DNA from: Ascidia mentula
Lineage: Eukaryota; Chordata; Ascidiacea; Phlebobranchia; Ascidiidae
DNA length: 64,000 nt
Reading direction: 5' to 3'
Assembly: GCA_947561715.1 (NCBI GenBank)
Contig: OX387203.1
Location: forward strand, 11,966,001-12,030,000
Under the pieces are notes generated by a model. That model was not told the origin of the DNA. It saw only the letters and a list, made by a program, of their open reading frames with translations, and ran no database searches. Position numbers and translations under genes: made by a program. This document shows positions 14,320 through 36,983 of this stretch, piece after piece (within the stretch, counting starts at the first letter, position 1; each line of letters begins with the position of its first letter).

Positions 14320-17300
14320 ATGACAAATGCTTCACAAAACTTTCTAGTATCTCATTCAAATTCTTATAGACCAGGAATATTGGAGAGTTTTCGGTCATTG
14401 TTTTATCTTCTACGTCCATCTGAATCCAAGTTTAGGGATATTAGTGAAGTTCCTAATTACACCGATGCTGTAAGAAGATGAATATCTGGTTCATAAAAAA
14501 ATATATTTTACAAATAAATATCCTAATTGTTTAAGGATCTGAGTTTTGTGTAACTAAATGCATGTCTAGTTGTGACGTTTAAGAAATGTATATACCACAC
14601 AGAGAGATGCAGTAAAAAAAAATTATTAATTTTTTTCAACATTAAACAATCTGATCATTTTTTCTGCTTATAAATGTATGCTTGCACCTAATTAGTTCAA
14701 ATTGCCTTGGTGTAAATTTGCGAAACAATCTGTTATACTTTAATTATCTGGATAATTGTAAACCAACAATCTGTTATTCACATACATTTTAGATGAATTT
14801 GTGGTTCCTTGCTTTTTTCAGGCACTTCCCTGTTTTATTACATTGATGTTATTGGAATTATTTATATGTGTGTGGAAACGCCGACGATTTTTCAGAATCA
14901 ATGATGGTTTAACAAGCTTAGGTGCAGGAGTAATTTCAAGAATATTAAGGTATATACAATATTGTAATTATTTCTGTTATGTTAAACTTTAAGATTGATG
15001 TAGGTGTTTCATGTATGTACCATACCTTTTTAGTACATGTGTATACATGAAATACATCACTCAAAATAAAGGTGATTCATATAAAAAAATTATTTCAAGT
15101 TTATATACAACAAATACTGGTGACAAACCAGTGGATGCGGGATGAGTGTCGACACATTCAAATTAACTTTGTATTGTCAAAGTCCACTTGGAAGATGTTG
15201 TTTAAAATCTGTGTGATATCTCTGTCTGCCAACCCATGTGAAAACAACATCAGCCTTACGGAAAATTGTCGCATTGCTCATTTTGCACAAAATGCCAGTA
15301 TCATATATATGTCAGTAAAAATTGTTAGAGAGTGAGGAGCCATAGTGCTTTATTACATAATATGATCTAAATCAAAATATAAGATAAAACAGAGCATGTT
15401 GTTGTAGACTTTTCACTACCCGTTCAATGGAAATCACTCTGTATATTTATGTGTATGATCACTGGAGATTGGCAGACTTGGAATGGAATTCAAATTTAAC
15501 TTGGTTTATTGCATTTGTTGGAATGGATTTTTTTTACTACTGGTCACACAGAGCATCTCATGGTAACCAACAGATATTCTAATTTTTTTAATAAATTAAA
15601 ACTAACAGAAAGTTAAAAAAAAATACTCATGATACATTTTAGCAAGGGACATTTTATTGTATAAATTAAAGGTTATTGTGGAATAATATAAAGTATTGAA
15701 TACAGTCATATCCCTCTACAGAAATAAACTTATTCTGGGCATCACATCAAGCACATCACAGTTCCGAGGATTATAATTTCACAACTGCCTTGAGACAAGC
15801 TTCACTGCAAGAGTACATTAACATGGTATAAATGTAATCATAATTTGTTAAACGAGTACATATGGTACATAGTACAGACCACAAGTCACTTAAATCAAAA
15901 TCAGCTTTGTTTGTTTCTTACAAAGTTAATTCAGCTTTTTGAATATGAACTAGTCATGCATGTCCTTAACATATTTAATGTTTATATTTTGTGACGTGCA
16001 GTTTTTTAGCGTGCCAAATGCACTTATCATTCCACCTCAAGTGCATTTAGTTCACAGTCAACTATGTGTCTTGTATCAGTTTTGGATACACACCGAAGTG
16101 ATTGATAACATAGGTAGGCTAAAATATACTTCCATGTTTCATCACAAACATTAATTTCACTGATTATTTGCACTTAGGCCCACTTGAATACATTTTAAAC
16201 ACACCAAGTCACCACAGAGTCCATCATGGCCGAAACCCATATTGTATTGACAAAAATTATGGTGGAACATTGATTATATGGGATCGAATGTTTGGTATGT
16301 CTTAAAACTGATACTACAAGTAGAAAAATATTTATTTCCTTCTCTAGGTATGACAAATAATTAAAGCAAAAGTAAATGGGAAACACTGTCACATACTACA
16401 TATTGTTTCAGGGACATTCGCTGCTGAGAAAAAGGAGGAAAAAATTGCGTATGGTCTTGTTCACAATATCAATAATTTTAATCCTATTTATGTTCAAGTA
16501 TGTTAAGCTATTTTTTGCAATATGCACATTTAATAACAAATTTATGCAAAGCTGTTTGTTTCATGTTTCAAACCTGTTGTTCCATCAATATTTTATTTGC
16601 TCACATTAGGTGTTTTCTTGTTCAGTGGGCTGCGTTTAGAGATATTTTTCTACGCACTTGGAAAATTGATGGTTTGTGGAACAAAGTTTGTGTTCTTGGT
16701 AAGGGACCTGGTTGGAGTCCTGGGAAACCACGTCTGGGAAATCCATCTGAATTGCCACAGGTGAGACTTTTTGGTGTACCCGAAAAACATCCTCATGGGG
16801 TTTTTATGTGCTGTTGTTAAATTGTTCACACTTCACATAATTTTAGTTGTTTGGTTTTTGCTTGCAGATTAAAGGCAGTGTTGAGCCATACAACCCAAAA
16901 GTTGCCAAATGGCTCCTGGCCTATGGAGTTCTTCACTTCTTTGCAGTAGTGCCAATATATGATCAGATTTTGGCATTGCGACACAACCTTCCATATCAAA
17001 TAATCTTGTTTGGTGTCGTGTTTTTTCTTGTCTCACTCACTTGTGTCAGTTTCTTACTTGATAAAATGTGAGTATTTTGGGATAGATTTAGGACTAGGGA
17101 TGTGACAAGGCGAACCCGAACCCGAATACGAATAGATTCGCTGAATATCAGCAGCACAAATTTCATATTCGTGCGAACCCGAATATTGCGCAAGATTTGT
17201 GTGCGAACTTTTTTAAAGCGTAATATGTTTGTGTGATACAATGCATAAGGTTTCGTAATTTTTTTCCACCATCGATAACGGTAACACACCGCTACTAACG

Positions 17301-18231
17301 CTAAGGGAACTGGTGTAGTCGTTTTTGCTAGTGGTTAATCACCACGAATAAACAAAACGTGACGAAAATACCGTTTGGCTAGAAGCAAAATCCCGGGAAC
17401 TCTGCTCGTATCACGGGTTTTCGTCACTAAAATACAAAAGCGCATGTAAAACCAGAAGAATGTAAGTCTTGTGTTGTTCAACATTATATTCGATCAACCT
17501 TGACATAACGGCTTTATTACGTTGTGTCAAGTCAATATATCGTTTTTCCCAAACACTGGCGCAGTGTTTCCCAACCGGTGGTACCGACGGCACTCCTAAA
17601 AAATCGTAAGTGATCTCAAAATGTATTAAAATCCCAACACAGCGATCTTTAGACAGCTCTCATTATTATTGATACGGTGTGCGATCGACAGCCTGCCAGG
17701 GGCCTTTGGTTTTTTGATCCAGTTTTGATTTACTAATCACATTGATCTCAAAATGTTTGTTATTTCATGTCCGTGGTTACTTTGGAACACGGAACTAGGT
17801 GTTATGCGTCAAAATTGCTTTACCTACATGTGGTACGCAGCCACAAAAAGGTTTGGAATCACTGCAATAGCGGCAACGGCCGTTGCGTGCGAACCTGCAT
17901 AAATAGTTAGCCAAAATCTTTGTCCATTGGCACATCCCTAGTCAGGATGTTGACATTCGTGTTTACCTGATGAATTGAATGATTTTTTTTCTTATAATTT
18001 CTTGAGTTGTTTCATCTCAAACCCATGTTGTTTAGGTCATACGGAAATAATGTGGAGTTGGTCCGATGTGTAATCAGTGCAGTGATCATGTGTTGTTTTA
18101 AACTAAAGATTGAAGAGTTATTTCAACTTCCTCATTACATGGGTGACTTTCTCCAAGCACTTTTTATTGGTTCTGCAATCGTGTGGATTACTAAATTTGT
18201 GCTTACATTCCATACAAAGAAACAGGTCTAA
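14320..18231 (+). CDS. AGMO: Alkylglycerol monooxygenase, copy A
   Basis: AGMO (TMEM195) is an ER-membrane, di-iron, tetrahydrobiopterin-dependent enzyme of the fatty acid hydroxylase superfamily that cleaves the ether bond of alkylglycerols. Ten exons agree in phase: 14320-14469, 14822-14949, 15408-15562, 15722-15825, 16002-16113, 16178-16294, 16412-16497, 16626-16760, 16868-17067, 18036-18231. They give about 460 residues (human 445). The histidine clusters are intact: H140-x3-H144, H153-x2-H156-H157 and H229-x2-H232-H233. Other conserved stretches are [20 protein letters not shown] and [13 protein letters not shown]. Several hydrophobic segments flank the active site. Start: the first ATG in a frame that aligns with copy B. 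Intron 9 carries nested MITEs. A second, inverted copy lies at 32.4-36.7 kb. Confidence 0.95.
17095..17940. mobile_element. hAT-like MITE (outer) in AGMO-A intron 9
   Basis: The ends are inverted: TAGGGATGTGAC at the left, and GGCACATCCCTA at the right, which reads TAGGGATGTGCC in reverse. The flanking octamers TTTAGGAC and GTCAGGAT agree at five of eight positions, so the 8-bp duplication typical of hAT elements is plausible but worn. No transposase frame is visible, so the element is non-autonomous. A second MITE is inserted in it. Confidence 0.6.
17562..17864. mobile_element. hAT-like MITE nested in another MITE
   Basis: This 303-bp element has inverted ends: CAGTGTTTCCCAACC at the left, and GGTTTGGAATCACTG at the right (CAGTGATTCCAAACC in reverse). 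CAGTG followed by a CCCAA-type core is usual for hAT ends. The flanking octamers CACTGGCG (17554-17561) and CAATAGCG (17865-17872) match at six of eight positions, as expected for an 8-bp target duplication. It lies inside the larger element, so it inserted later. Confidence 0.7.
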
Positions 18232-19266
18232 TTTGTGTAAATATTTACATTTTGTGAACCATAAGTGTTATTGGTGTCGGATGCAGTTTTTTTTGCGATT
18301 CAGGAAGCAGTGTTTTTACAAAAATATACGACCAAGACAAAACTGGTGTGTTGAATAATATATCACGAGATTGGTATATTTTCCATGCTACGACATATAT
18401 TTATCAGATGTGTTTTACAATACAAGGTGGCATTGCAGTGAAAAAACCAAACGAGGCAGAGAATTCGCTTTGGTAATACGACATCAAACTGTGCTTCAAG
18501 TTGTCAGGTAAAATCTATAGAGGCAGTGGGAAGGAGATGCCGCTGGCTTCAGTTTTTTTTGCAGTAAATTGCGGCCGTACTATGGGAAAAGCTAGACAGG
18601 TCTACAAAAAGAAACAATGCAAACGAAAGGTGTGAGAACGTACTTGGTGAAGAAGACGGGGGAGATGTGAGCGTACAGGTGAACTTTTAACTTCGCATGC
18701 GGAGAAGGCAGTGAAGCGCACATCAAGCACCGTTTCAATAGAACGATAAAATACAAAAACAAAACAGTGTTTGGCTGAACGTAAACGAGACCGTTGTGAC
18801 GTCACTTTCAGCAGGAAGTAAAAACGTGGCATTAGGACAATGGCATGATTTGGTTGGAAAGAAAACAAGCGTTCAATCGACATGGATCGAAGTTTGTCAC
18901 AACAATGAGTACGAAGATGTTGAACGTAGCAGTCAAATCTTTCGGGACACTTATCACAATCCAAGCACGATAACAAAACTTTTCAGCGGGCGCGTCGGTG
19001 TTTTTTTTTTGGGGGGGGGGGGGGAGAAAAACGAATTCCACCCTAACTGATTTTTTGTTAGTATTGAATTGTAACAATATATGTGAACGCCAGAAGCAAT
19101 GGAGGTTCTAAAAAATAGCAGCTAAATAATTGGTGCAAGAGAACATGTATCGCAAATGTGAAAAATAAAAGAGCAAAAAGAAATTAGCACGATGGACCAT
19201 AAGGAAACGCAAGACAAAGCACACATATTTGCACGAACGATGAACTTATGACGGAAAGACGTGAAT
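18232..19266. other. Convergent intergenic region, AGMO-A 3' end and R3H gene 3' end
   Basis: The two genes face each other here, so the stretch should hold both 3' UTRs. Reading frames near 18.6-19.05 kb on both strands have no recognisable product. A run of T followed by about 14 G residues lies at 19000-19025. Confidence 0.5.
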
Positions 19267-29446
<10,180 letters not shown>

Positions 29447-32396
29447 TGTTTACTATTAAAAACAAAAAAATATTATTAAACAATTTAGTAAGTTTGTAAC
29501 TTGGAGAATTTTTTGGCAAATGCTGAGTGCATGGATAATACAATCTGATATAAGTACAATATTATAATCCTGATTGAAAGAAAGATAAATTTTTTATCAG
29601 TAATCCGCATAAAAACAATTAGCTAATGCATTAACATACAATAAACATCAGTTTGTCTGTGCAATCGGTGTTTGGCGAAAAACAAATCCTTTGCACAAAT
29701 TACAAGCTTTCCAATGTGGATTTTTCTAAATGGAATCTTAAAATATTTAGGTCATTATATTTATTTCCTTTCAGATTACTTTCTGATAAAAATGTTATGA
29801 CAACTCGTTCCTATTTGATTGTTTAAACAATGCAAGTATAAATCGTTTCAGCCAATTTGGAATACTAAAAACTACAACTGTAGTTCCAAAAATGACCATC
29901 CATCCTTGGCCGATACCTGAGACAGGTCTAAACCATACAAGTATAGCCAAGTGTACTAGCACACAGCCACACATACCGAAACCAGTAAATGCACAAGCAC
30001 ACGGGACATCGGCATTGATAATAAGTACTGTCAATGTTGCAAAACAAAGCGGACACGCCGTCCGTCCGTCACCTGTATGTGTTAACGTGTATATGTCTGT
30101 TGTGTAAAAAAACACAAACAAGATAAAAAAAATCCGACTTGACAAAATCCGTTATGACCAACAACACCAGAACACAAGGTCTATATCCTACAGCTGAATT
30201 TCATTTCCAATAGGATTACGTAAACGTCACGACGACATCTTTTGAACACGAAATAAACTAAGCCAGGGTCAGGACGAAACATGTTGTGCTCGTACACTAT
30301 TCGCAAGGTGGCGCATTCATGTGATTGAGACTTGAAAGAAAGGACCTGGGTTCCGAAGTTTTTTACCAGCTGAGAAACTGCAGGAATTCATACCGATATT
30401 CGTGGTCCTTTTTCAAGAGTTCGCTTCGCTATGTGATTTTCATGAATGTTTGCAAGAAACCGACTTCACTGGTTTTATATTTTTTTTCATTAATGTGCGC
30501 GTTCGTCTAAATTGCAGCCCACATAGAGAAAGTAAATGCTGTAGCCTATATCTAAATAAAACTAATGGTCGCATTCTTTCTTATCAACTTGATTTTTATG
30601 ATTAACATCCCTACATCAAAACCACTATTTCGGACTCACGACCCTGGTCAATGGTCGATTCCAGTGTAATTTGACTTTAACCTTATATTTCTTCCACATT
30701 CCTGGAAGTGTCGTTGATCTAGGCAAAGACGACAAATGTAGCCGGAAAAATATTATGAGACATATCGAAACGTCGCATAAAACAATAAGATGGTTATGTA
30801 CAAATTTACGAAATATACATACCAATTCGTTGCCATCATTGCGAATAATTTGATAAGGATTATCACAATATGGAGCCCGTGTTAAAAGTGCCCTTGTGAT
30901 CATGTGATCGATGCTAACCATAAAAAAACTGAAGCACTAACCATGAACAATCGATACTAAAAAACATCGAAAATAGCCTACATGTATTCGCGCCAATATA
31001 TGTTTATTGGAAGATCTGAATGTCGGGTTAATTTCGTTAAACCTTTGCACCCAGGTGCAAATATATTGACACAGCAACCATTTCTGGGAGCTAATACAAT
31101 TTAATACCACTGACAAAATCTTTGGGGCCCGAAAAATTCGGCGTGCGATACCTACAGTTTGGGAAACTCTGTGTCAGAGCAACAAACAATAAAAATGGGT
31201 AGCCAACCGACATCTTCCGTTAATTAAAAAATATCCGAAACAAGGAAAAATGTTGCAGCCATCTACTACTAGCGACCTATGCCAAACACCACTTCGAATG
31301 GGGTAGAGAAAAAACGGATTTATTGGACATATACTAATATGCTACAGCAATATATCCCCCAGTGATATCAGGAGTGTTTCCACTCCTACTGCGGTCCTTA
31401 CGGTGATCTTTTCGAAACCTGACAACAACTCTTTGGTAAACTTTAACTGAGGGATTTTAGAAGTCTCTCCTAGGAATTAAAATTTTTGAAAACCAATTGA
31501 GTTCTAAATCCGAGTCTCACATTTTTTCGATCCATTTCTGTTTCTGGATATCTGTGATCCGAGAGTATGTTCATAAGTAGTTTTTTTATGCACTATGCCG
31601 CACACTTCTTTTTAAATTTAATCATGTATTTTGTTTGAGTCGTTCAAAAATATGTTGTGTGCTGGTTAATTAAATTTTGGCGTCAAAATGTGGTTTCTAT
31701 CTCGTTAGGTTCATTAACTATTAGAGGTCGATATCACAAAAAAATAATACTCCTTTTTTGTGGGTTTAATTACGCTACAATCGTCAGTTTGTTTTTCGGT
31801 TGCCATGTTCTTGGTGTTGTTTTTCAGAAGCAATAAAACACAAACAATAAAGGTTTTTATGATATTTTTTATTGCTGCAAAATGTAGTTTCATAATTTAA
31901 AATACATACATACCAACAGTGAAACAAATTACTTATTGAAAGATTAAGTAACTGAACAGCATACAAGTAAAACATGATTTCACTATTGGTCATGATCAAT
32001 AGCAATAGTGGGCATATGTATGTATTATTAATCATGCACAAATAGGAAGCAAAGCATATGCTGTTTACATGTGACACACCAATAAAATAATAACTCACGC
32101 TTGTTTTCTATTTGCTTTGATGACTTGCAGTACTAGAAATAAAAGTCAGGGTGTAGTTTTACCACAGCACAATGATATTGAATGATTTAAAAAAAAAACA
32201 CCTACATTTCAACTTTGTTGAAGGCTAAAAATCATATTATTTGATCAACTTTGCACCAGTAATAACCATGTTCCAACATAAAACAAAATAGCACACAGAA
32301 AGCCTGGCATAATATAAATGAAGAAATAAACTGATTGAATAAAATTAAAGAAAATCAATAAATACAGTGATCAGAATATATCGTTGTTCAAAACAT
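29447..32396. other. Intergenic: R3H gene 5' side and AGMO-B 3' side
   Basis: Apart from the candidate exon at 29795-30096, no gene is recognised. The R3H gene promoter should lie just right of 29446. The nearest AATAAA-type signals for AGMO-B on the minus strand are near 31.87 kb, so its 3' UTR may extend about 0.5 kb. The plus-strand frames at 30.3-30.9 kb show no family resemblance. Confidence 0.4.
29795..30096 (-). CDS. Candidate last exon of a small multi-pass membrane protein
   Basis: I do not recognise this product. The frame is open for about 100 codons to a stop and contains two or three strongly hydrophobic segments: ACPLCFATLTVLIINA, a segment around CGCVLVHLAILVWF, and GWMVIFGTTVVVFSIP. 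A basic tail (NWLKRFILALFKQSN) follows. No ATG opens the frame; a T-rich stretch followed by CACAACAG suggests an acceptor at 30097, so an upstream exon would be needed. It lies 350 bp upstream of the R3H start codon on the same strand. It could also be a chance hydrophobic frame. Confidence 0.35.
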
Positions 32397-35300
32397 TTAC
32401 AACTCTTTTTTGGTGTTAGTAGCAAACATTTTTATCACCCATAATACTGCTGAAATAATGTAAAGTACTTCAAGATAGTCACCAAAGTATGTAGGCAATT
32501 CATGCAACTCTTCAACTTGTTCTTTTAGTCCATGCATGATCACTGCACTTGCAACACACCGGACAAACTCAAATTTCTCAGCAAATGGCCTTAATTATAA
32601 ATATCACCATTGTTGTTATTATTATGTCACAACAAATTGCAATTAGTATTAATAAATGGTAATTTCAATATTCAACATACTTTTTGTCAAACAAGGTACT
32701 GATGCAAGCAAGGGATCCCAGAAAAAAGAGAACATCGAACACAACCATTTGACTTGGAATGCTGTGTCTTAATGCCAGCATCTTATCATAAATGGGTACC
32801 AATGAAAAGTAGTGTATAAATCCATATATCAAAACCCAGTTATCTATTTTCGGGTTGTAACGTTGAATAGGATTTTCCACCTACAAAATAAAAATAATCA
32901 ACATCTCTTGAAAAAACTTGAAAAGTACTCTCAGTAACCTGTGGCAATTCAGATGGATTTCCCAAACGTGGTTTCCCAGGACTCCAACCAGGTCCCTTAA
33001 CAAGAACACAAACTTTGTTCCACAAACCATCAATTTTCCAAGCCCGAACCAACAAATCCCTGTATGCTGCCAGCTGCAAAGAAAACAGTTTTATTACAAC
33101 CAAAAGTCCATAAATTGTTAAATAGAGTTTAAACAGTGAAGTACAATATTTTCTACTATGTAATCAAATGCACTTAACATTTAAGGTACTGACCAGTACA
33201 CTTAGGTTTAAAACTTAATATAATCTTGAGGGTCAGGAGTCTAACAGGAACCCTTCTTTGTAAAGAAACTGCTCATTGTATTTGAACAGTAGGTTTATTG
33301 GCTTCACAGGCCAGACATTGCAACCCAAGTGGATCAGCCACTTTTTCCTGATACAGATAAAGTTAGCCTGCAATGCCCGGGCTGCGAAACTTGTAACCAT
33401 AATGTTAGAAAACAAAGACAAGTCAAAATATGATAGCTATAAATGCCGAGCAAGCAACTGCCCAGTGGGGCGATCCTGACAATACTGTGATTGCATGAAA
33501 CATTGCTTGTTTTCAAACATAGGAATTTTTTATAGACCTTTTCCTTTTAAAAAATTCTGGATTTGCCAACATGCCAAAGGGGGGTTTGACAGCAAAATAT
33601 TTGATTATTGATAACACTATCTAACCCTCATCTGGTTTGCACTGTTTGTCAACATTATCCTAAACTGCATACTTATGTTATAAGTAATAATCAAAAGTAA
33701 AACACCCATTGGTTATATTTAAAACTGTTTATGATTGTAAATTTGCATAGTAAGGATCCGGGCAACCAGAAATAATAAAAAATTACTCACGGGCCAACCA
33801 ATGTCAGTATAAGTTGACAAAGATTGTTTTCACTACAGTTTTCACTTACCTATTTACATTTTATTGCCATTTAAATCTTTTATTTCAGGTCTTCTTATGC
33901 TATAAGTCGCTACCCAATTTTGGAAACCTAATGCAATTTTGGGGTCGCAGAGACATGGAAACCCTAATCGATATCGAGTTGCTTAACAAGTTATTTTTTC
34001 TCACTTGAATATAGATGGGATTAAAAGTGTTGATGTTGTGAACAAGTCCATAGGCAATTTTTTCATTCCTTTCCTCTGCAGCAAATGTTCCTGTGCGATG
34101 ATGGAGTTGATCATGTCTCAGAGTGATAAAATTTTATTATACCCACCAAATATTCGATCCCATATAATTAATGTTCCAGCATAATTTTTGTCAATACAAT
34201 ATGGGTTTCGACCATGATGGACTCTGTGGTGACTTGGTGTGTTTAAAATGTATTCAAATGGACCTGGGCAAACATATGTACTGTTTAGCATAAACTTTGT
34301 GTTCCAACAAGGCACGTTTAGCAATCCTTTTCAAAATATGATTTCTTTTTTGCATTGTTGGAAATGCTGTAATCTTAAAAAACAAGTACTTAAAACGCAA
34401 AAACCTACCTAAGTTATCAATCAATTCGGTATGTATCCAAAACTGGTATAGAATATTTAGCTGATTGTGAACCAAGTGGACAGATGGTGGAACCAAGAGA
34501 GCGTTTGGAAGATAAAACCACTGTAACAATAACAAATATTAAATCTTAAAAATATATCTAAATGTCAGTTGGATTTGTTGCATAACCTACCAGTGAACAA
34601 TATTGCTGAATAGTGGATTGTCTTAAAGCTGTGGTAAGATTATAATCTTCTGAACTATGATGTGTTTGGTGTGATGCCCAAAATATATTTATTTCTACAA
34701 AACAAGAGTTATTTTGATGGCTCAGTGAATTCTGTCATCATTATTGCAAAATAATATTTGTTGCTTAGCTTAAAATATGGCAGAAGCAAAATTATTTTGG
34801 GAAAATTAATCATAATTGCAATATTCTCTATTTTTTGTAAGTGTGCCTAATTAGTTTCATCTGTTTTCATAAATTTATTTCATATAAATTAATCAGTTTT
34901 TGTATAAATTTCTTAGCATTGATAGAAAACGTGATATTCAGTTGGTACTGCTTTAAATTCAAACAATTAGGAAAAGAAATCAAGGCACAGATACAAACTC
35001 ACTAACATTATTTCAGCCACAAACAGAAATTACATGGCACACTGCAACCAAGATGCAACTAAGTGTTACATGGTTATTAACCATGGGCAGCTCTGTGGAA
35101 CCAGTAGTAAAGAAAATCCATTCCAACAAATGCAATAAACCAAGTTAAGTTTGAATTCCATTCCAAGTCTGCCAATCTCCAGTGATCATACACATAAATA
35201 TACAGAGTGATTTCTATGGAACGTTTTGTCAAAACCCTGAAGAAATACATAAAAAATAGACAATGCTGTTTTATTCATATTTTTGTAACATTAGAAGCAA

Positions 35301-36727
35301 ATGTTTTTCAATGTTTAACACAAACAATTACTACTCTCAATAATTGATTTTATACATGTTGTTTAGGAAACATATTTTGACCTATTATATGTTTCAGAAA
35401 AGTTTGTTTGCAGGCATTTTATTCTGAACCTCACAACATCACAACATTTTGTTTCTATTGAGCAAAAAATGTCACAAAATGAGCAAAGTGCAAGAGGATG
35501 CTTATATTTTTTGACTTATCATTAAATTATGTCACATAACTTGGTACATTATTTTAGAGTTAAGTGTGACAATATACCAAAAGTACATAGTTAAACCCTC
35601 ACATTGTGATTTGTTTCAATAGGGTAAACAATTTAGTTAAATTAATTTCATAACAAACAACAAATCATGGTTTTGTTTAGGAATGGGTTCTTTGTGCTGA
35701 AATTACATTTTTGTAACTGTTACCTCACATCACAACAATTTATGCGTCACTATGTTTACTATTCAGACTAATTTTCACAGCTGCATTTTTGTAGTAATTT
35801 TTGATAAAGTGAACTATAGATTATTTTTTGGTTGAGCTTGCGACATTGACAAAAACAACTGCATACACCAAACATATTTTTATTTTGTGGCCCCGAACAA
35901 TATTATAATATCTTAATTATAAACTGAACCATTACATTTACCAAAACACTCATTTCAAACGAATATATAAAAAAATATCTGTATTAAAAGTGTATGTAAA
36001 CAGGGCACCAAATACATGCTATATTTCTTGTGGAGATTATTGTAACAAATGTGTTATACACCATTTATGTCATTTATGCTTTGTGTTTTAAATACCCAGT
36101 ACCTTGTAATTCTGGATATAACCCCAGCACTTAAATTTCCAAGAGCATCATTGCCTCGTAAGATTCTTCTGCCTTTCCACAAACCAATTAGAAGCTCAAT
36201 AACAATCAAGGATACGAAACATGGAAGTGCCTAAAAAATTGAAAACAATTTAAAGAGAAATACTAACAGTTGAAATTTAAGTGCTACAGTTGAGCTTGTG
36301 TGATGTTTTGATACAGATTTTGTGTTTTCATGTTTTAAAAAAATGGTGATGTGATGCCTATATATGCAAAATATATTATTCAACTGTTTTACAATAAACT
36401 AGCTGGGACCGACAAGAAGCATGTTGCTTAAAAAATATGATGATGTTGCTTGCATAAAGACAGTGTTAACTGGGGGTAGATTTCATTACTAGAGATGGCA
36501 CATTCGGCTACCGAAAAAACTAAAACTTTGCACATTAAAAAATCTCAAGGTACATCAATACACATTACGTTACTCACTGCATCTGTGTAATTTGGAACTT
36601 TACTGATATCTTTAAATCTTGTGTCCGATGGCCCAAGAAAATAAAACAATGACCTAAAACTCTCTACAATTCCAGGTCTGTAGGAGTTTTCATGAGATAC
36701 GAGCAGGCTTTGAGTAGAATAGTTCAT
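32397..36727 (-). CDS. AGMO: Alkylglycerol monooxygenase, copy B
   Basis: Second, inverted AGMO paralogue with the same ten exons and phases as copy A: 36578-36727, 36103-36230, 35082-35236, 34591-34694, 34409-34520, 34147-34263, 34005-34090, 32939-33073, 32681-32880, 32397-32589. Nine exons have exactly the same length as in copy A; only the last differs, by one codon, giving about 459 residues. The metal-binding histidines are present (HRAAH, HQTHH, HHRVHH). Exons 3, 6 and 8 are 96-99% identical to copy A over about 100 bp each, while the others are clearly diverged. Intron 7 carries a SINE-body repeat. The gene starts 257 bp downstream of the MAPKAP1 stop codon on the same strand. Both copies look functional. 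Confidence 0.95.
33296..33515 (+). repeat. SINE-body repeat, second copy, in AGMO-B intron 7
   Basis: The blocks CTGCAATGCCCGGGCTGC, ATATGATAGCTATAA, CAGTGGGGCGATCCTG and TTGCATGAAACATTGC follow the same order and spacing as in the SINE at 20.35-20.61 kb. The tRNA-like head is not recognisable here, so this is a 5'-truncated or diverged copy. Confidence 0.7.
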
Positions 36728-36983
36728 GCTGATATTTACCTGCTTTCTTGAAAAACTATTGCATAAAATAAAGAAAATATAGAGATGTCCTTTTTATGTC
36801 CTAAGAAAATTATTTGGTAAATTCGCAATAAAATAAAACATTTAATGTCACCTAAATTGTTAAAATTTTTCAAATACATCAAAATCGAATTAAAGTTTTA
36901 CTAGGGTGAATTTCACATACAAACTAAATATTAGAGCAAAACTGCATGCAAATGTCATGTACCAGTTTATAAACAAAATACTG

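Noticed and set aside
18602-19077. Overlapping open frames on both strands as a gene
   Set aside because: No family resemblance, no splice-supported structure, and the poly-T/poly-G run makes frame length unreliable.
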